Positions 1-6,208 of a stretch of DNA of 7,706 nucleotides are shown here, in pieces; the first letter of the stretch is position 1, and every line of letters starts with the position of its first letter. A program made the translations under genes and the position numbers. The notes below the pieces were generated by a model. It was not told the origin of the DNA. It saw only the letters and a program-made list of their open reading frames with translations, and searched no databases. Origin of the DNA: Candidatus Falkowiibacteriota bacterium (GTDB lineage Bacteria; Patescibacteriota; Patescibacteriia; Patescibacteriales; GWE2-39-37); assembly GCA_013335665.1 (NCBI GenBank), contig JAAXVE010000036.1, positions 1 to 7,706 of the forward strand, read 5' to 3'.

Positions 1-1604
1 TGCTTGTCGGCTACGCCGTTGATCACTACATAGTGACCAAGCAGTTTCATGGGGTATTGGTCTTCGGCGCCATTTTGCTCTTAATCTACATTCTTGCGCT
101 CATCGCCAGCTACTTTCAGACAATACTAATGGGCACGGTCGGACAGAACGTCCTCTTCGATTTGCGCAACCGGCTTTTCAACAAGATCCAATCCTTACCG
201 ATCGCCTTCTTCAATCAAAATAAGGCTGGCGACTTAATTTCGCGAATCAATAACGATACTGACAAGCTCAACCAGTTCCTATCACAAGGCTTGGTTCAAT
301 TCGTTGCTAACATCATATCGATAATCGGTGCAGCCATATTCATAATTGTGATCAATTGGCGCCTCGGCTTGGCAGCACTCGTCCCCGCCCTTTTATTGCT
401 CTTCTTTACCAGGGCGCTTTCGCCTTGGATTAAGAAGACCAATGCCCTGTCTTTGAAAAAAACCGGATCATTGAGCGCTGAAATTTCAGAAAGCATCGAT
501 AACTTCAAAATCATCATCGCGTTCAACCGCCGCGACTATTTCAGAAAGAGGTTCTCGATAGCAAACTCTGAAAACTACAAGAGTGCGATAAGCGCAGGAA
601 TTGCCAATAACACGCTTACGCCAACCTACGGACTAGCTTCCAATGCGGCGCAACTGATCATTATCGGTTATGGACTTTACCTTATCTCTGTCGGCAATTT
701 CAGCTTAGGCCTTTTGATCAGTTTTATCTCATACGTCAGCCGCCTATACGACCCACTTCGCCAGTTAGCACAAATATGGTCCAGCTTTCAGACGGCTCTG
801 GCCGGCTGGGACCGCATCAATAGCATCCTATCGCTCCAGTCAGACTTAGCAATGATTGAGGATGAGGGCAGCCGTGAGCCAAGCGGCGCATTGCTGGAAT
901 TTAAAAACGTCTTTTTTCAGTACACCGAGGGCAAGGACATTCTGCATAATATCAACTTCAAGCTAGATAAAGGCAAAACCTATGCCCTAGTCGGTCCGAC
1001 CGGTGGCGGCAAGACAACCACCGCATCGTTGATGGCTCGCCTATACGATGCTACCAAAGGCGAAGTATTACTCGACGGAAAAAACATACGCACATATTCG
1101 CCTGATGAACGTGTAAAAAAAATAGGTTTCATTCTTCAAGACCCATTCCTGTTCACTGGCACCGTCCGCGATAATCTCTTATACGGAAACGAGCCGTATC
1201 AAGACTGTAATAATAGCCAGCTGGAAAAAATTATAAAAGAATCAGGCTTAGAATTATTACTTGAACGCTTTGACAGTGGCTTGGATACAAAAGTTAATAA
1301 TAATGGTGGCGGCCTAAGCATCGGACAAAAACAGCTGATCGCTTTCATGCGCATCGTCCTACGCAAGCCGGAAATTCTAATTTTAGACGAGGCGACAGCT
1401 AATATAGATACCGTTACCGAACAGCTGCTGGAACATATCCTAAACAACCTCCCGGCCCAGACTACCAAAGTCATAATCGCGCACCGCCTTAATACCATCA
1501 AAAACGCGGACGAGATATTCTTTGTAAACGATGGTGAAATAATCCAAGCCGGCTCCATGGAAATCGCAATAAATCTTCTACTGCACGGCAAAAGAAAAAG
1601 TTGA
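1..1604 (+). CDS. ABC exporter subunit, fused membrane and ATPase domains (5' partial)
   Basis: Inner-membrane ATP-driven exporter of the MsbA/multidrug/lipid type. The reading frame is open to the left edge (codons from base 3, reading LVGYAVDHYIV), so the GTG at 33 is not the true start; the N-terminus with the first membrane helix lies upstream. Residues here are counted from that GTG. Hydrophobic segments lie near 7-33, 88-125 and 205-235, and the coupling-helix region is typical (FDLRNRLFNKIQSLP, then FFNQNKAGDLISRI). The ATPase domain covers about 287-515: Walker A GPTGGGKTT (321-329), Q-loop FILQDPF, signature LSIGQ (428-432), Walker B ILILDEAT (448-455) with catalytic Glu453, and H-loop His484. 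Walker A has GGGK instead of the usual GSGK or GAGK, and the signature has Ile in place of the first Gly of LSGGQ. All catalytic residues are present. Such half-transporters dimerise, and a partner may lie just upstream. The substrate cannot be told from sequence. Confidence 0.96.
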   Translation, partial: LVGYAVDHYIVTKQFHGVLVFGAILLLIYILALIASYFQTILMGTVGQNVLFDLRNRLFNKIQSLPIAFFNQNKAGDLISRINNDTDKLNQFLSQGLVQFVANIISIIGAAIFIIVINWRLGLAALVPALLLLFFTRALSPWIKKTNALSLKKTGSLSAEISESIDNFKIIIAFNRRDYFRKRFSIANSENYKSAISAGIANNTLTPTYGLASNAAQLIIIGYGLYLISVGNFSLGLLISFISYVSRLYDPLRQLAQIWSSFQTALAGWDRINSILSLQSDLAMIEDEGSREPSGALLEFKNVFFQYTEGKDILHNINFKLDKGKTYALVGPTGGGKTTTASLMARLYDATKGEVLLDGKNIRTYSPDERVKKIGFILQDPFLFTGTVRDNLLYGNEPYQDCNNSQLEKIIKESGLELLLERFDSGLDTKVNNNGGGLSIGQKQLIAFMRIVLRKPEILILDEATANIDTVTEQLLEHILNNLPAQTTKVIIAHRLNTIKNADEIFFVNDGEIIQAGSMEIAINLLLHGKRKS

Positions 1605-1624
1605 GATCAGCCTAAAAACTTTAA

Positions 1625-1660
1625 TAAGAAAAACCCCGCGTTATTACGGGGTTTTTCTTA
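1625..1660. terminator. Bidirectional intrinsic terminator between convergent genes
   Basis: A perfect 14-bp inverted repeat (1625-1638 with 1647-1660) has an 8-base loop. The core is CCCCG/CGGGG, flanked by an A-tract on the left arm and a T-tract on the right arm. It therefore reads as a GC stem plus U-run on both strands. It sits 20 bases after the ABC transporter stop, and its right end overlaps the stop codon of the opposite-strand oxidoreductase gene (1658-1660). Confidence 0.93.
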
Positions 1661-2338
1661 TTTGATAATCTTGTAATTAAACATCGGCTTACCGACCGCT
1701 CCCCATAGACGCAACCACATCGGCATCATCATCTCCGTACCGCGCGCTGTCGTAATGTCCCCCAAGTCGATTATGTATTTCCAACCATAACTTTTCAGTA
1801 TCGTTTCTGCTGTTTTCTTGCCTGCCGTATCATTGCCGCTTATGAATACGTGGTGATCTCCATTTGCAAGTTCTAAAGGATTGATCTGCAGTCGTGCCGT
1901 AATAGTATTCAAGGTTTTTACAACTTTCGCTTTTGGCAATATTCCTTGCAATTGCTCGCCGATTGAATTGCCATCTCTGACAAGCAGTGTCGGCGGCATC
2001 CCTTTTGAAAAGTCCAACGCATTCGAAATATCAATCAGCACCTTGTTATCAAAATTTTGTTTGTTAAGGTTGGCAAAGGCATCTAGGACAACTTCACCTC
2101 GCAATGCATTGATGACAACTACGCCAAATTTTGCAGCTTCATCAAAAGTGCCTAACTGCACCGTGGGATTATCCTTCAACCATTCGGAAAAAGGCACATT
2201 ACCCATCGAGTCAGTTTTCGTTTCCGCAAGCGTCCTTTCAACGTTCCGCGTGCCTATCATTACATTATGGTTGAGGGAAATCAGTTTTTCGGCATGGGAT
2301 CGGCCCACTATACCGGTACCGATTATTCCTATTTTCAT
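1658..2338 (-). CDS. NADPH-dependent F420-reductase-like oxidoreductase (NADP-binding Rossmann protein)
   Basis: A 226-residue cytoplasmic protein of the NPR-like family (F420-dependent NADP oxidoreductase, related to 6-phosphogluconate dehydrogenase NAD-binding folds). The Rossmann motif GTGIVG is at residues 7-12, directly after beta-strand KIGII. The second strand ends in GTRN (29-32); an Arg at this place commonly binds the 2'-phosphate of NADP. Further family features are VVINALRG (74-81), VLIDISNAL (100-108), VKTLNTI (140-146) and a C-terminal DLGDITTARGTE segment (191-202). Length is normal for the family and the protein looks complete. There is no signal peptide. The true substrate is uncertain: many members outside methanogens and actinobacteria do not use F420, and nothing here points to F420 synthesis. 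The start ATG is preceded by an A/T-rich leader without a Shine-Dalgarno match. The gene is convergent with the ABC transporter and divergent from the rhodanese-YceI gene. Confidence 0.9.
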   Translation of the reverse strand: MKIGIIGTGIVGRSHAEKLISLNHNVMIGTRNVERTLAETKTDSMGNVPFSEWLKDNPTVQLGTFDEAAKFGVVVINALRGEVVLDAFANLNKQNFDNKVLIDISNALDFSKGMPPTLLVRDGNSIGEQLQGILPKAKVVKTLNTITARLQINPLELANGDHHVFISGNDTAGKKTAETILKSYGWKYIIDLGDITTARGTEMMMPMWLRLWGAVGKPMFNYKIIK

Positions 2339-2375
2339 ATATTTAATTAAATTTATTTTTTAACTTTAGCTTGCA

Positions 2376-2451
2376 TTGATTAAGAAGAGATGAAACGTGT
2401 ACCCTCAGCGGTCAAAGTTCGACCTTCTTCACTTCATCTTTTCTTCATTAG
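2376..2451. repeat. Long imperfect inverted repeat in divergent intergenic region
   Basis: Bases 2382-2394 pair with 2433-2445 over 13 bp with a single G-U. Pairing can extend outward (2376-2380 with 2447-2451, including wobbles) and inward through GTG 2397-2399 with CAC 2430-2432. A small nested hairpin is possible at GGTC 2410-2413 with GACC 2421-2424. The element sits inside the 152-base gap between divergent genes, about 40 bases before the rhodanese-YceI start. It lacks a U-run, so it is not an intrinsic terminator. It may be a structured leader, an operator or a dispersed repeat. One arm is purine-rich and the other pyrimidine-rich, so some pairing may come from low complexity. No confident promoter could be assigned for either flanking gene. 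Confidence 0.5.
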
Positions 2452-2490
2452 ATTGGCTAATAATTAAGATAAATCACTTAACATAAACAT

Positions 2491-3399
2491 ATGAGACCAA
2501 GAAAGCTAAGCTTTGACAATTTTCAAGCCTGGGTCAAAGGCAAGGCAGACATCGCAATCCTGAATGTGATGCCACGTGAATACTATGAAGAAGCACACAT
2601 CGAAGGATCACTCAATGCCTGCATCTACGAAATTGATTTCCCCAATCAGATCAAATCCGTCCTGCCAGACTTAAAAAAAATAATTGTCGTTCATGACCTT
2701 GGCGCCGGCTCACAGGCTGCAGCGGTTGCGGCAACTCGATTGCAAAAGCTAGGCTACCAAAAAATCTACCAACTGGAAGTTGGCACTACGGAATTGCGCA
2801 ACAAAAATTTCCCTCTCATTAAAGGCAAGCCTGTGCTTGTTCTGCAAAAAACAAATGATGGAACTTATGTCTTAGATACGGCCAAGAGTACTTGTCATTG
2901 GCGCGGACGCAATATCACCACCACTCACATGGGCACAGTTAACTTTAGCGATGGCCGGATAGTAATCAAGGACGGGTTAATCGAAGACGGGCAATTCACC
3001 ATAGACATGAATACCATTAATGATCTTGACCTGATTGATCCTACTTATAAGAACATGCTTGAAAACCATTTAAAATCAGAAGATTTTTTTTCAGTCTCAG
3101 AATACCCAAAAGCAACATTTCTACTAACCAAAGCTATCCCAGTAAAAGCAAAACCAGGATTAAACAACTACAAGCTTACGGGAGACTTCACACTAAAGAA
3201 CAAAACGCACCGCATCAGCATCCCAGCGATCATCAGCATCGTCGGGCATAATGAGCTTAGTGGTCAGGCACATCTTAATCTTGACCGTACTAAATGGGGA
3301 GTAACCTATGGCTCGGGCAAGCTATTTACCGGACTGCTCCACCATCTGGTCCATGACCTAATCGATATAGAATTGCGACTTTACGCCAAATTAAAATAA
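2491..3399 (+). CDS. Rhodanese-like (Cys-less) / YceI domain fusion protein
   Basis: A 302-residue two-domain protein. Residues about 5-105 resemble a single rhodanese domain: ILNVMPREYYEEAHIEGSLN (23-42), then VVHDLGAGSQAAAVAATRL (66-84) and LGYQKIYQLEVG (87-98). At the loop where active rhodaneses carry the sulfur-accepting Cys (usual form VVYC), this protein reads VVHD, so sulfurtransferase activity is unlikely. Residues about 125-300 match the YceI-like lipocalin-type barrel, which binds isoprenoid-type lipids in known members: YVLDTAKSTCHWRG, LKSEDFFSVSEYPKATF (194-210), KLTGDFTLKNKTH (228-240) and DRTKWGVTYGSGKLF (265-279). There is no signal peptide, unlike typical periplasmic YceI proteins, so a cytoplasmic location is likely. 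No Shine-Dalgarno sequence precedes the ATG and no better alternative start is visible. Domain identities are confident; the joint function is unknown. Confidence 0.88.
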   Translation: MRPRKLSFDNFQAWVKGKADIAILNVMPREYYEEAHIEGSLNACIYEIDFPNQIKSVLPDLKKIIVVHDLGAGSQAAAVAATRLQKLGYQKIYQLEVGTTELRNKNFPLIKGKPVLVLQKTNDGTYVLDTAKSTCHWRGRNITTTHMGTVNFSDGRIVIKDGLIEDGQFTIDMNTINDLDLIDPTYKNMLENHLKSEDFFSVSEYPKATFLLTKAIPVKAKPGLNNYKLTGDFTLKNKTHRISIPAIISIVGHNELSGQAHLNLDRTKWGVTYGSGKLFTGLLHHLVHDLIDIELRLYAKLK

Positions 3400-3569
3400 T
3401 TTCATTAAGACTAAAAAACCACTTATCAGAGCATTAAAAAGCTTAGCGAAAATAAAACCAAACCTCGCGAGTAAAGTTTTTATTTGAAACTGCCCGGGAG
3501 CTTGAGCTTTATTCATTTACATGTACAATACAGATAGAAGAAACCTTAAGCATAAAAGCTAGAAATCTT
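3400..3569. other. Intergenic gap, mostly A/T-rich
   Basis: This 170-base stretch contains no credible gene. It holds an 8-base palindrome CTCGCGAG (3464-3471) followed by a T-run at 3477-3482. The palindrome cannot form a stable hairpin loop, so I do not call it a terminator. A possible promoter for the downstream gene lies at 3502-3529. Confidence 0.5.
3502..3529 (+). promoter_or_regulatory. Possible sigma70-type promoter for the DUF1653 gene
   Basis: TTGAGC (3502-3507, 4 of 6 to consensus) and TACAAT (3524-3529, 5 of 6) are separated by 16 bases. This would start transcription near 3536, about 34 bases before the ATG at 3570. The perfect palindrome TACATGTA (3518-3525) overlaps the -10 box and could be an operator, though an 8-base palindrome may arise by chance. 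Confidence 0.45.
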
Positions 3570-3782
3570 ATGAGACTAGGCAAATACAGGCATTTCAAAG
3601 GGACGATTTACGAAGTTATCGGCGTAGCGCGCCATAGCGAGACCATGAACGAGCTGGTCATATACCGAGCCGTGGGAAACAGCAGCGATTGCGCATACTG
3701 GGTCCGTCCTAAAGATATGTTCCTAGGCACTGTGACTGTGGACGGCGTAGAAATGTTGCGCTTCACCCCGATCGAGGATTAA
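3570..3782 (+). CDS. DUF1653 family small protein
   Basis: A 70-residue soluble protein that matches the DUF1653 family almost end to end. It opens with GKYRHFKGTIYEVIGVARHS (4-23), continues ETMNELVIYRA, then has YWVRPKDMFLGTV and ends in DGVEMLRF. The usual length of about 65-75 residues indicates a complete gene. The family is widespread as a stand-alone small beta-rich domain, but its biochemical role is not established. No Shine-Dalgarno sequence is evident before the ATG. The TAA stop (3780-3782) overlaps the stop codon of the convergent PEP-synthase-like gene (3779-3781), so the two genes share four bases and have no terminator between them. Confidence 0.88.
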   Translation: MRLGKYRHFKGTIYEVIGVARHSETMNELVIYRAVGNSSDCAYWVRPKDMFLGTVTVDGVEMLRFTPIED

Positions 3783-6064
3783 CTTAGCCCCTGTCTAATC
3801 AGATTTTTTTTCCTTTCCAATATTTTCACGATGCCTTTATTGGCATTAACTTCAACCAGATCACCATCTTTGATTGCTTCCGTAGCAATTTTGGTGGCAA
3901 TAACGCAAGGCTTCTGCATTTCCCGCGCTACGATAGCGGCGTGCGAAGTAATGCCGCCCTGATTCGTAACAAAGGCACTAGCCTTTTTCATGCCCAAAAT
4001 ATAATCCGGTGTCGTCTCTGGTGCTACGATTATCTCACCCTCGCCTACGCACCCAATGTCTTTAGCCTCCAAAACAATGCGGGCTACGCCTTTGACGATC
4101 CCGTTAAAGGCGCTAACGCCAGAGAACTCGTCGAGAGACGCACTGGGCTTGTACAAATATGAAAATTTTTCTGCCAGAATAGCCAGTTCTTGATCATAAA
4201 TCAGATTAATTCCTCCCCTATCTGCAACAATGCCAAACTGGCTTTTTCTTTTTGGTAAATCTGGCGGCAGCTTGCTGGTTTTGCACAGTTTAACCACTTC
4301 CTCAGGCAACATTTTCATTATGTCTGTCAACGAAATCTGATACTCATCTGCTAACAACTTTAGATCTGGAAAATACGCATAAGAAACCATACTGAAAAGC
4401 TCAGCCAAATTAGTCCGGATGAAGGCAATTTCCGAACCAATTTCAACGCAGCGCTCCAAGCGCTTGTTCAACTTCGATTTTTTAACTGGTTTTAAATTAA
4501 CATTTTTATGCTCGCGCCTATCTGATTCTATTTTTTCTATAGTTAAGGTTGGCTGACCAGTATAAAAACTCGCGCCAAGCCAACTGAACTCTTCCAAAAT
4601 AATTTCACTATCCACACCGTTTGCAATCGCCTCGCGGTAGCCGCTCGATGGAGTGGCTTTTTTTAATGTCATCGACGATACCAAGTCTTGGTATGAATAG
4701 CCCAGCTCTTCACACAAGCGTTTGGCGTAATGTTCGAGATTAACATCGACGTAACGCGACAAAAGAGACAAGGTTGAGACTTCATACAGCTCCAAAAGGA
4801 AAGTTGGCAGATCTTTCTTGCGCAGCAGCCCTAAGAGTTTAGCTGCATGCCGATCGCAAAGAGTAAAATATCTTTCCAGCCAATCGCTCTTACCCTCGAT
4901 ACTTGGAATAATATCCGGTCGAGCCAGATCGAAGTCGGTTTGCAAGGTGAAATAATGACCTTCTGTGAAAATGCTTCGCCCGGAAATGACATTTTCCAAA
5001 CCTAGTTCGCGCACTACGTTCGTGCTTGTCATCTGGTACCACGGCGCCGCCCACAATGCGGTGTTTTTCCAACAGCCCCAGTAATACCAATTTTCTTCTT
5101 CAAGTTTATTTGCCTTGATATTGCTCGCCGTGGTTACTGGCCGGCTCTGCACAATGTAAAATTGACCGCCCTCATACGCCCACTCGATATCGCAGGCAAA
5201 GCCGTAGTGCTTTTCGATCTTCAAAATAATCAGCGCCAATCTTTTAATATCATCGTCACTCAAAACATAGCGATTTCTTTCTTTCTGACTAGTCTCCTTC
5301 CAGACATTTCCGCCCTTGGCATTACGAACCAGCTTACGCTCTTGTAAGGAATGAACTTTGTCCAAGATGCACAAGGTGGGCTTGTCGACTGCATAGCTGT
5401 TCGGCGTGACCTGTCCACCGACGATCGACTCGCCCAAGCCGTAACCGGCATCGATGACGATCTGACGATAGTCATTCAAGACCGGATGAAGACTGAAAGC
5501 GATGCCCGCACACTCGCTATCGACCATCTTCTGCACCACCACCGCCACGGACACGTTCTTTTCCTTAAATCCTTGTTCAATACGGTAGAAAATAGCGCGA
5601 GGAGTGAAAAGTGAAGCCCAGCATTTTTTAACATTCTCGAGTAAAGTTTCGGTATTGGTATTAAGATAACTCTCAAGCTGCCCCGCCCAAGCGGCTTGAG
5701 CACCATCCTCAGCTGTGGCTGAAGACCGCACAGCCACGAACTTGGCATCAAGGGCTGAGAATTGCTGCACAATTTCCTGTTTGACTAGTGTCGGGATATT
5801 GCCTGACATAATTAACTCACGAATCTTGGTCGAAGCGTTTTCGACTGTTTTATTGTTACCAATATCAACTTTATGCAGAATGTCCGCGATTATTTTGTCC
5901 AGCTCATTGGCAGCAAGGAAGTGATCAAAGCTCGCTGTGATTACCACGAAGCCGTCCGGTACAGGGATGCCAGCATTGATCATTTCTCCCAAGGAAGCGC
6001 CCTTACCCCCGGCCTCAAGATTGCTGTGCTTATTCAATTCGCTAAATCTTTTTGTGTATTCCAT
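3779..6064 (-). CDS. PEP-synthase-like / PEP-utilising phosphotransferase without the C-terminal barrel
   Basis: A 761-residue cytoplasmic enzyme. Residues 1-312 form the PPDK N-terminal ATP-binding domain: LEAGGKGASLGEM (16-28, Lys21), AVRSSATAED (111-120, Arg113), AGQLESYLN, GYGLGESIVGGQ (207-218), DIEWAY (292-297) and QSRPVT (306-311). Residues about 325-650 are a helical middle region I cannot assign to a known fold. Residues about 655-750 are the swivelling phosphohistidine domain, with GGITSHAAIVARE and catalytic His708. The chain ends shortly afterwards, so the PEP/pyruvate-binding barrel found in PpsA (about 790 residues) and PPDK is absent. The order ATP-grasp, middle domain, His domain is that of rifampicin phosphotransferases, which transfer the beta-phosphate of ATP to an acceptor bound by the middle domain. 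The acceptor here is unknown, and calling it PEP synthase would be unsafe. The gene is divergent from a TrmB regulator, its probable controller. No Shine-Dalgarno sequence precedes the ATG. Confidence 0.9.
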   Translation of the reverse strand: MEYTKRFSELNKHSNLEAGGKGASLGEMINAGIPVPDGFVVITASFDHFLAANELDKIIADILHKVDIGNNKTVENASTKIRELIMSGNIPTLVKQEIVQQFSALDAKFVAVRSSATAEDGAQAAWAGQLESYLNTNTETLLENVKKCWASLFTPRAIFYRIEQGFKEKNVSVAVVVQKMVDSECAGIAFSLHPVLNDYRQIVIDAGYGLGESIVGGQVTPNSYAVDKPTLCILDKVHSLQERKLVRNAKGGNVWKETSQKERNRYVLSDDDIKRLALIILKIEKHYGFACDIEWAYEGGQFYIVQSRPVTTASNIKANKLEEENWYYWGCWKNTALWAAPWYQMTSTNVVRELGLENVISGRSIFTEGHYFTLQTDFDLARPDIIPSIEGKSDWLERYFTLCDRHAAKLLGLLRKKDLPTFLLELYEVSTLSLLSRYVDVNLEHYAKRLCEELGYSYQDLVSSMTLKKATPSSGYREAIANGVDSEIILEEFSWLGASFYTGQPTLTIEKIESDRREHKNVNLKPVKKSKLNKRLERCVEIGSEIAFIRTNLAELFSMVSYAYFPDLKLLADEYQISLTDIMKMLPEEVVKLCKTSKLPPDLPKRKSQFGIVADRGGINLIYDQELAILAEKFSYLYKPSASLDEFSGVSAFNGIVKGVARIVLEAKDIGCVGEGEIIVAPETTPDYILGMKKASAFVTNQGGITSHAAIVAREMQKPCVIATKIATEAIKDGDLVEVNANKGIVKILERKKNLIRQGLS

Positions 6065-6109
6065 ATATTTTTTAGAAATACCCGCCCAAAAATGCGAGTT
6101 TGATCATAT

Positions 6110-6138
6110 ATTATTACACGAAAAAGAGATAATGTCAA
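6110..6138 (-). promoter_or_regulatory. Sigma70-type promoter of the PEP-synthase-like gene
   Basis: On the minus strand a perfect TTGACA (6138-6133) is followed after 17 bases by AATAAT (6115-6110, 5 of 6 to TATAAT). Transcription would begin near 6103, giving a leader of about 40 bases before the ATG at 6064. The palindrome TGATCA (6101-6106) lies at the predicted start point. The spacing and near-consensus boxes make this the best promoter in the window. Confidence 0.72.
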
Positions 6139-6148
6139 TATTATTTGA

Positions 6149-6205
6149 TGATAAAAAGTATGATAAAATATTACTGTGTATAATATTAAATGTGATAAAT
6201 TATCA
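6149..6205. promoter_or_regulatory. Candidate operator cluster in the divergent regulator/enzyme gap
   Basis: Two direct copies of TGATAAAA lie at 6149-6156 and 6161-6168. A 13-base perfect inverted repeat TGATAAATTATCA (6193-6205, single central base) carries the same core and ends three bases before the regulator ATG. A further 7-bp inverted repeat, AATATTA (6167-6173) with TAATATT (6181-6187), brackets the regulator's -10 box. These sit between the two divergent promoters, where a TrmB-type dimer would be expected to bind. The region is very A/T-rich, so individual matches may be chance; the shared TGATAAA core is the stronger point. Confidence 0.5.
6179..6184 (+). promoter_or_regulatory. 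Probable -10 box of the TrmB-family gene
   Basis: A perfect TATAAT lies 24 bases before the chosen ATG at 6209 and would give a leader of about 18 bases. No recognisable -35 box occurs at 16-18 bases upstream (6155-6162 reads AAAGTATG), so the promoter may be weak or depend on an activator. The palindrome at 6193-6205 falls just after the predicted transcription start, which suits autorepression. Confidence 0.5.
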
Positions 6206-6208
6206 AAT

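Noticed and set aside
33..35. GTG as the start of the ABC transporter
   Set aside because: The frame is open to the left edge and the upstream residues look like normal exporter sequence, so the gene is cut by the window, not started here.
1881..2363. Open frame on the plus strand opposite the oxidoreductase gene
   Set aside because: It is antisense to a confidently assigned family protein, and its translation has no recognisable domain.
3464..3482. CTCGCGAG palindrome followed by a T-run as a terminator
   Set aside because: The palindrome has no loop bases, so it cannot form a stable RNA hairpin next to the T-run.
3779..6064. Annotation as phosphoenolpyruvate synthase (ppsA)
   Set aside because: The PEP/pyruvate-binding C-terminal barrel is missing, so this function is not supported even though the first and last visible domains match the family.
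6157..6175. AGTA/TACT half-sites as an archaeal-type TrmB box
   Set aside because: The order and the 11-base spacing do not fit TACT-N3-AGTA, and four-base half-sites in A/T-rich DNA are easily found by chance.
6176..6178. GTG as the start of the TrmB-family gene
   Set aside because: It lies upstream of the TATAAT box and would add 11 residues from A/T-rich regulatory DNA; the ATG at 6209 begins just before the helix-turn-helix domain.
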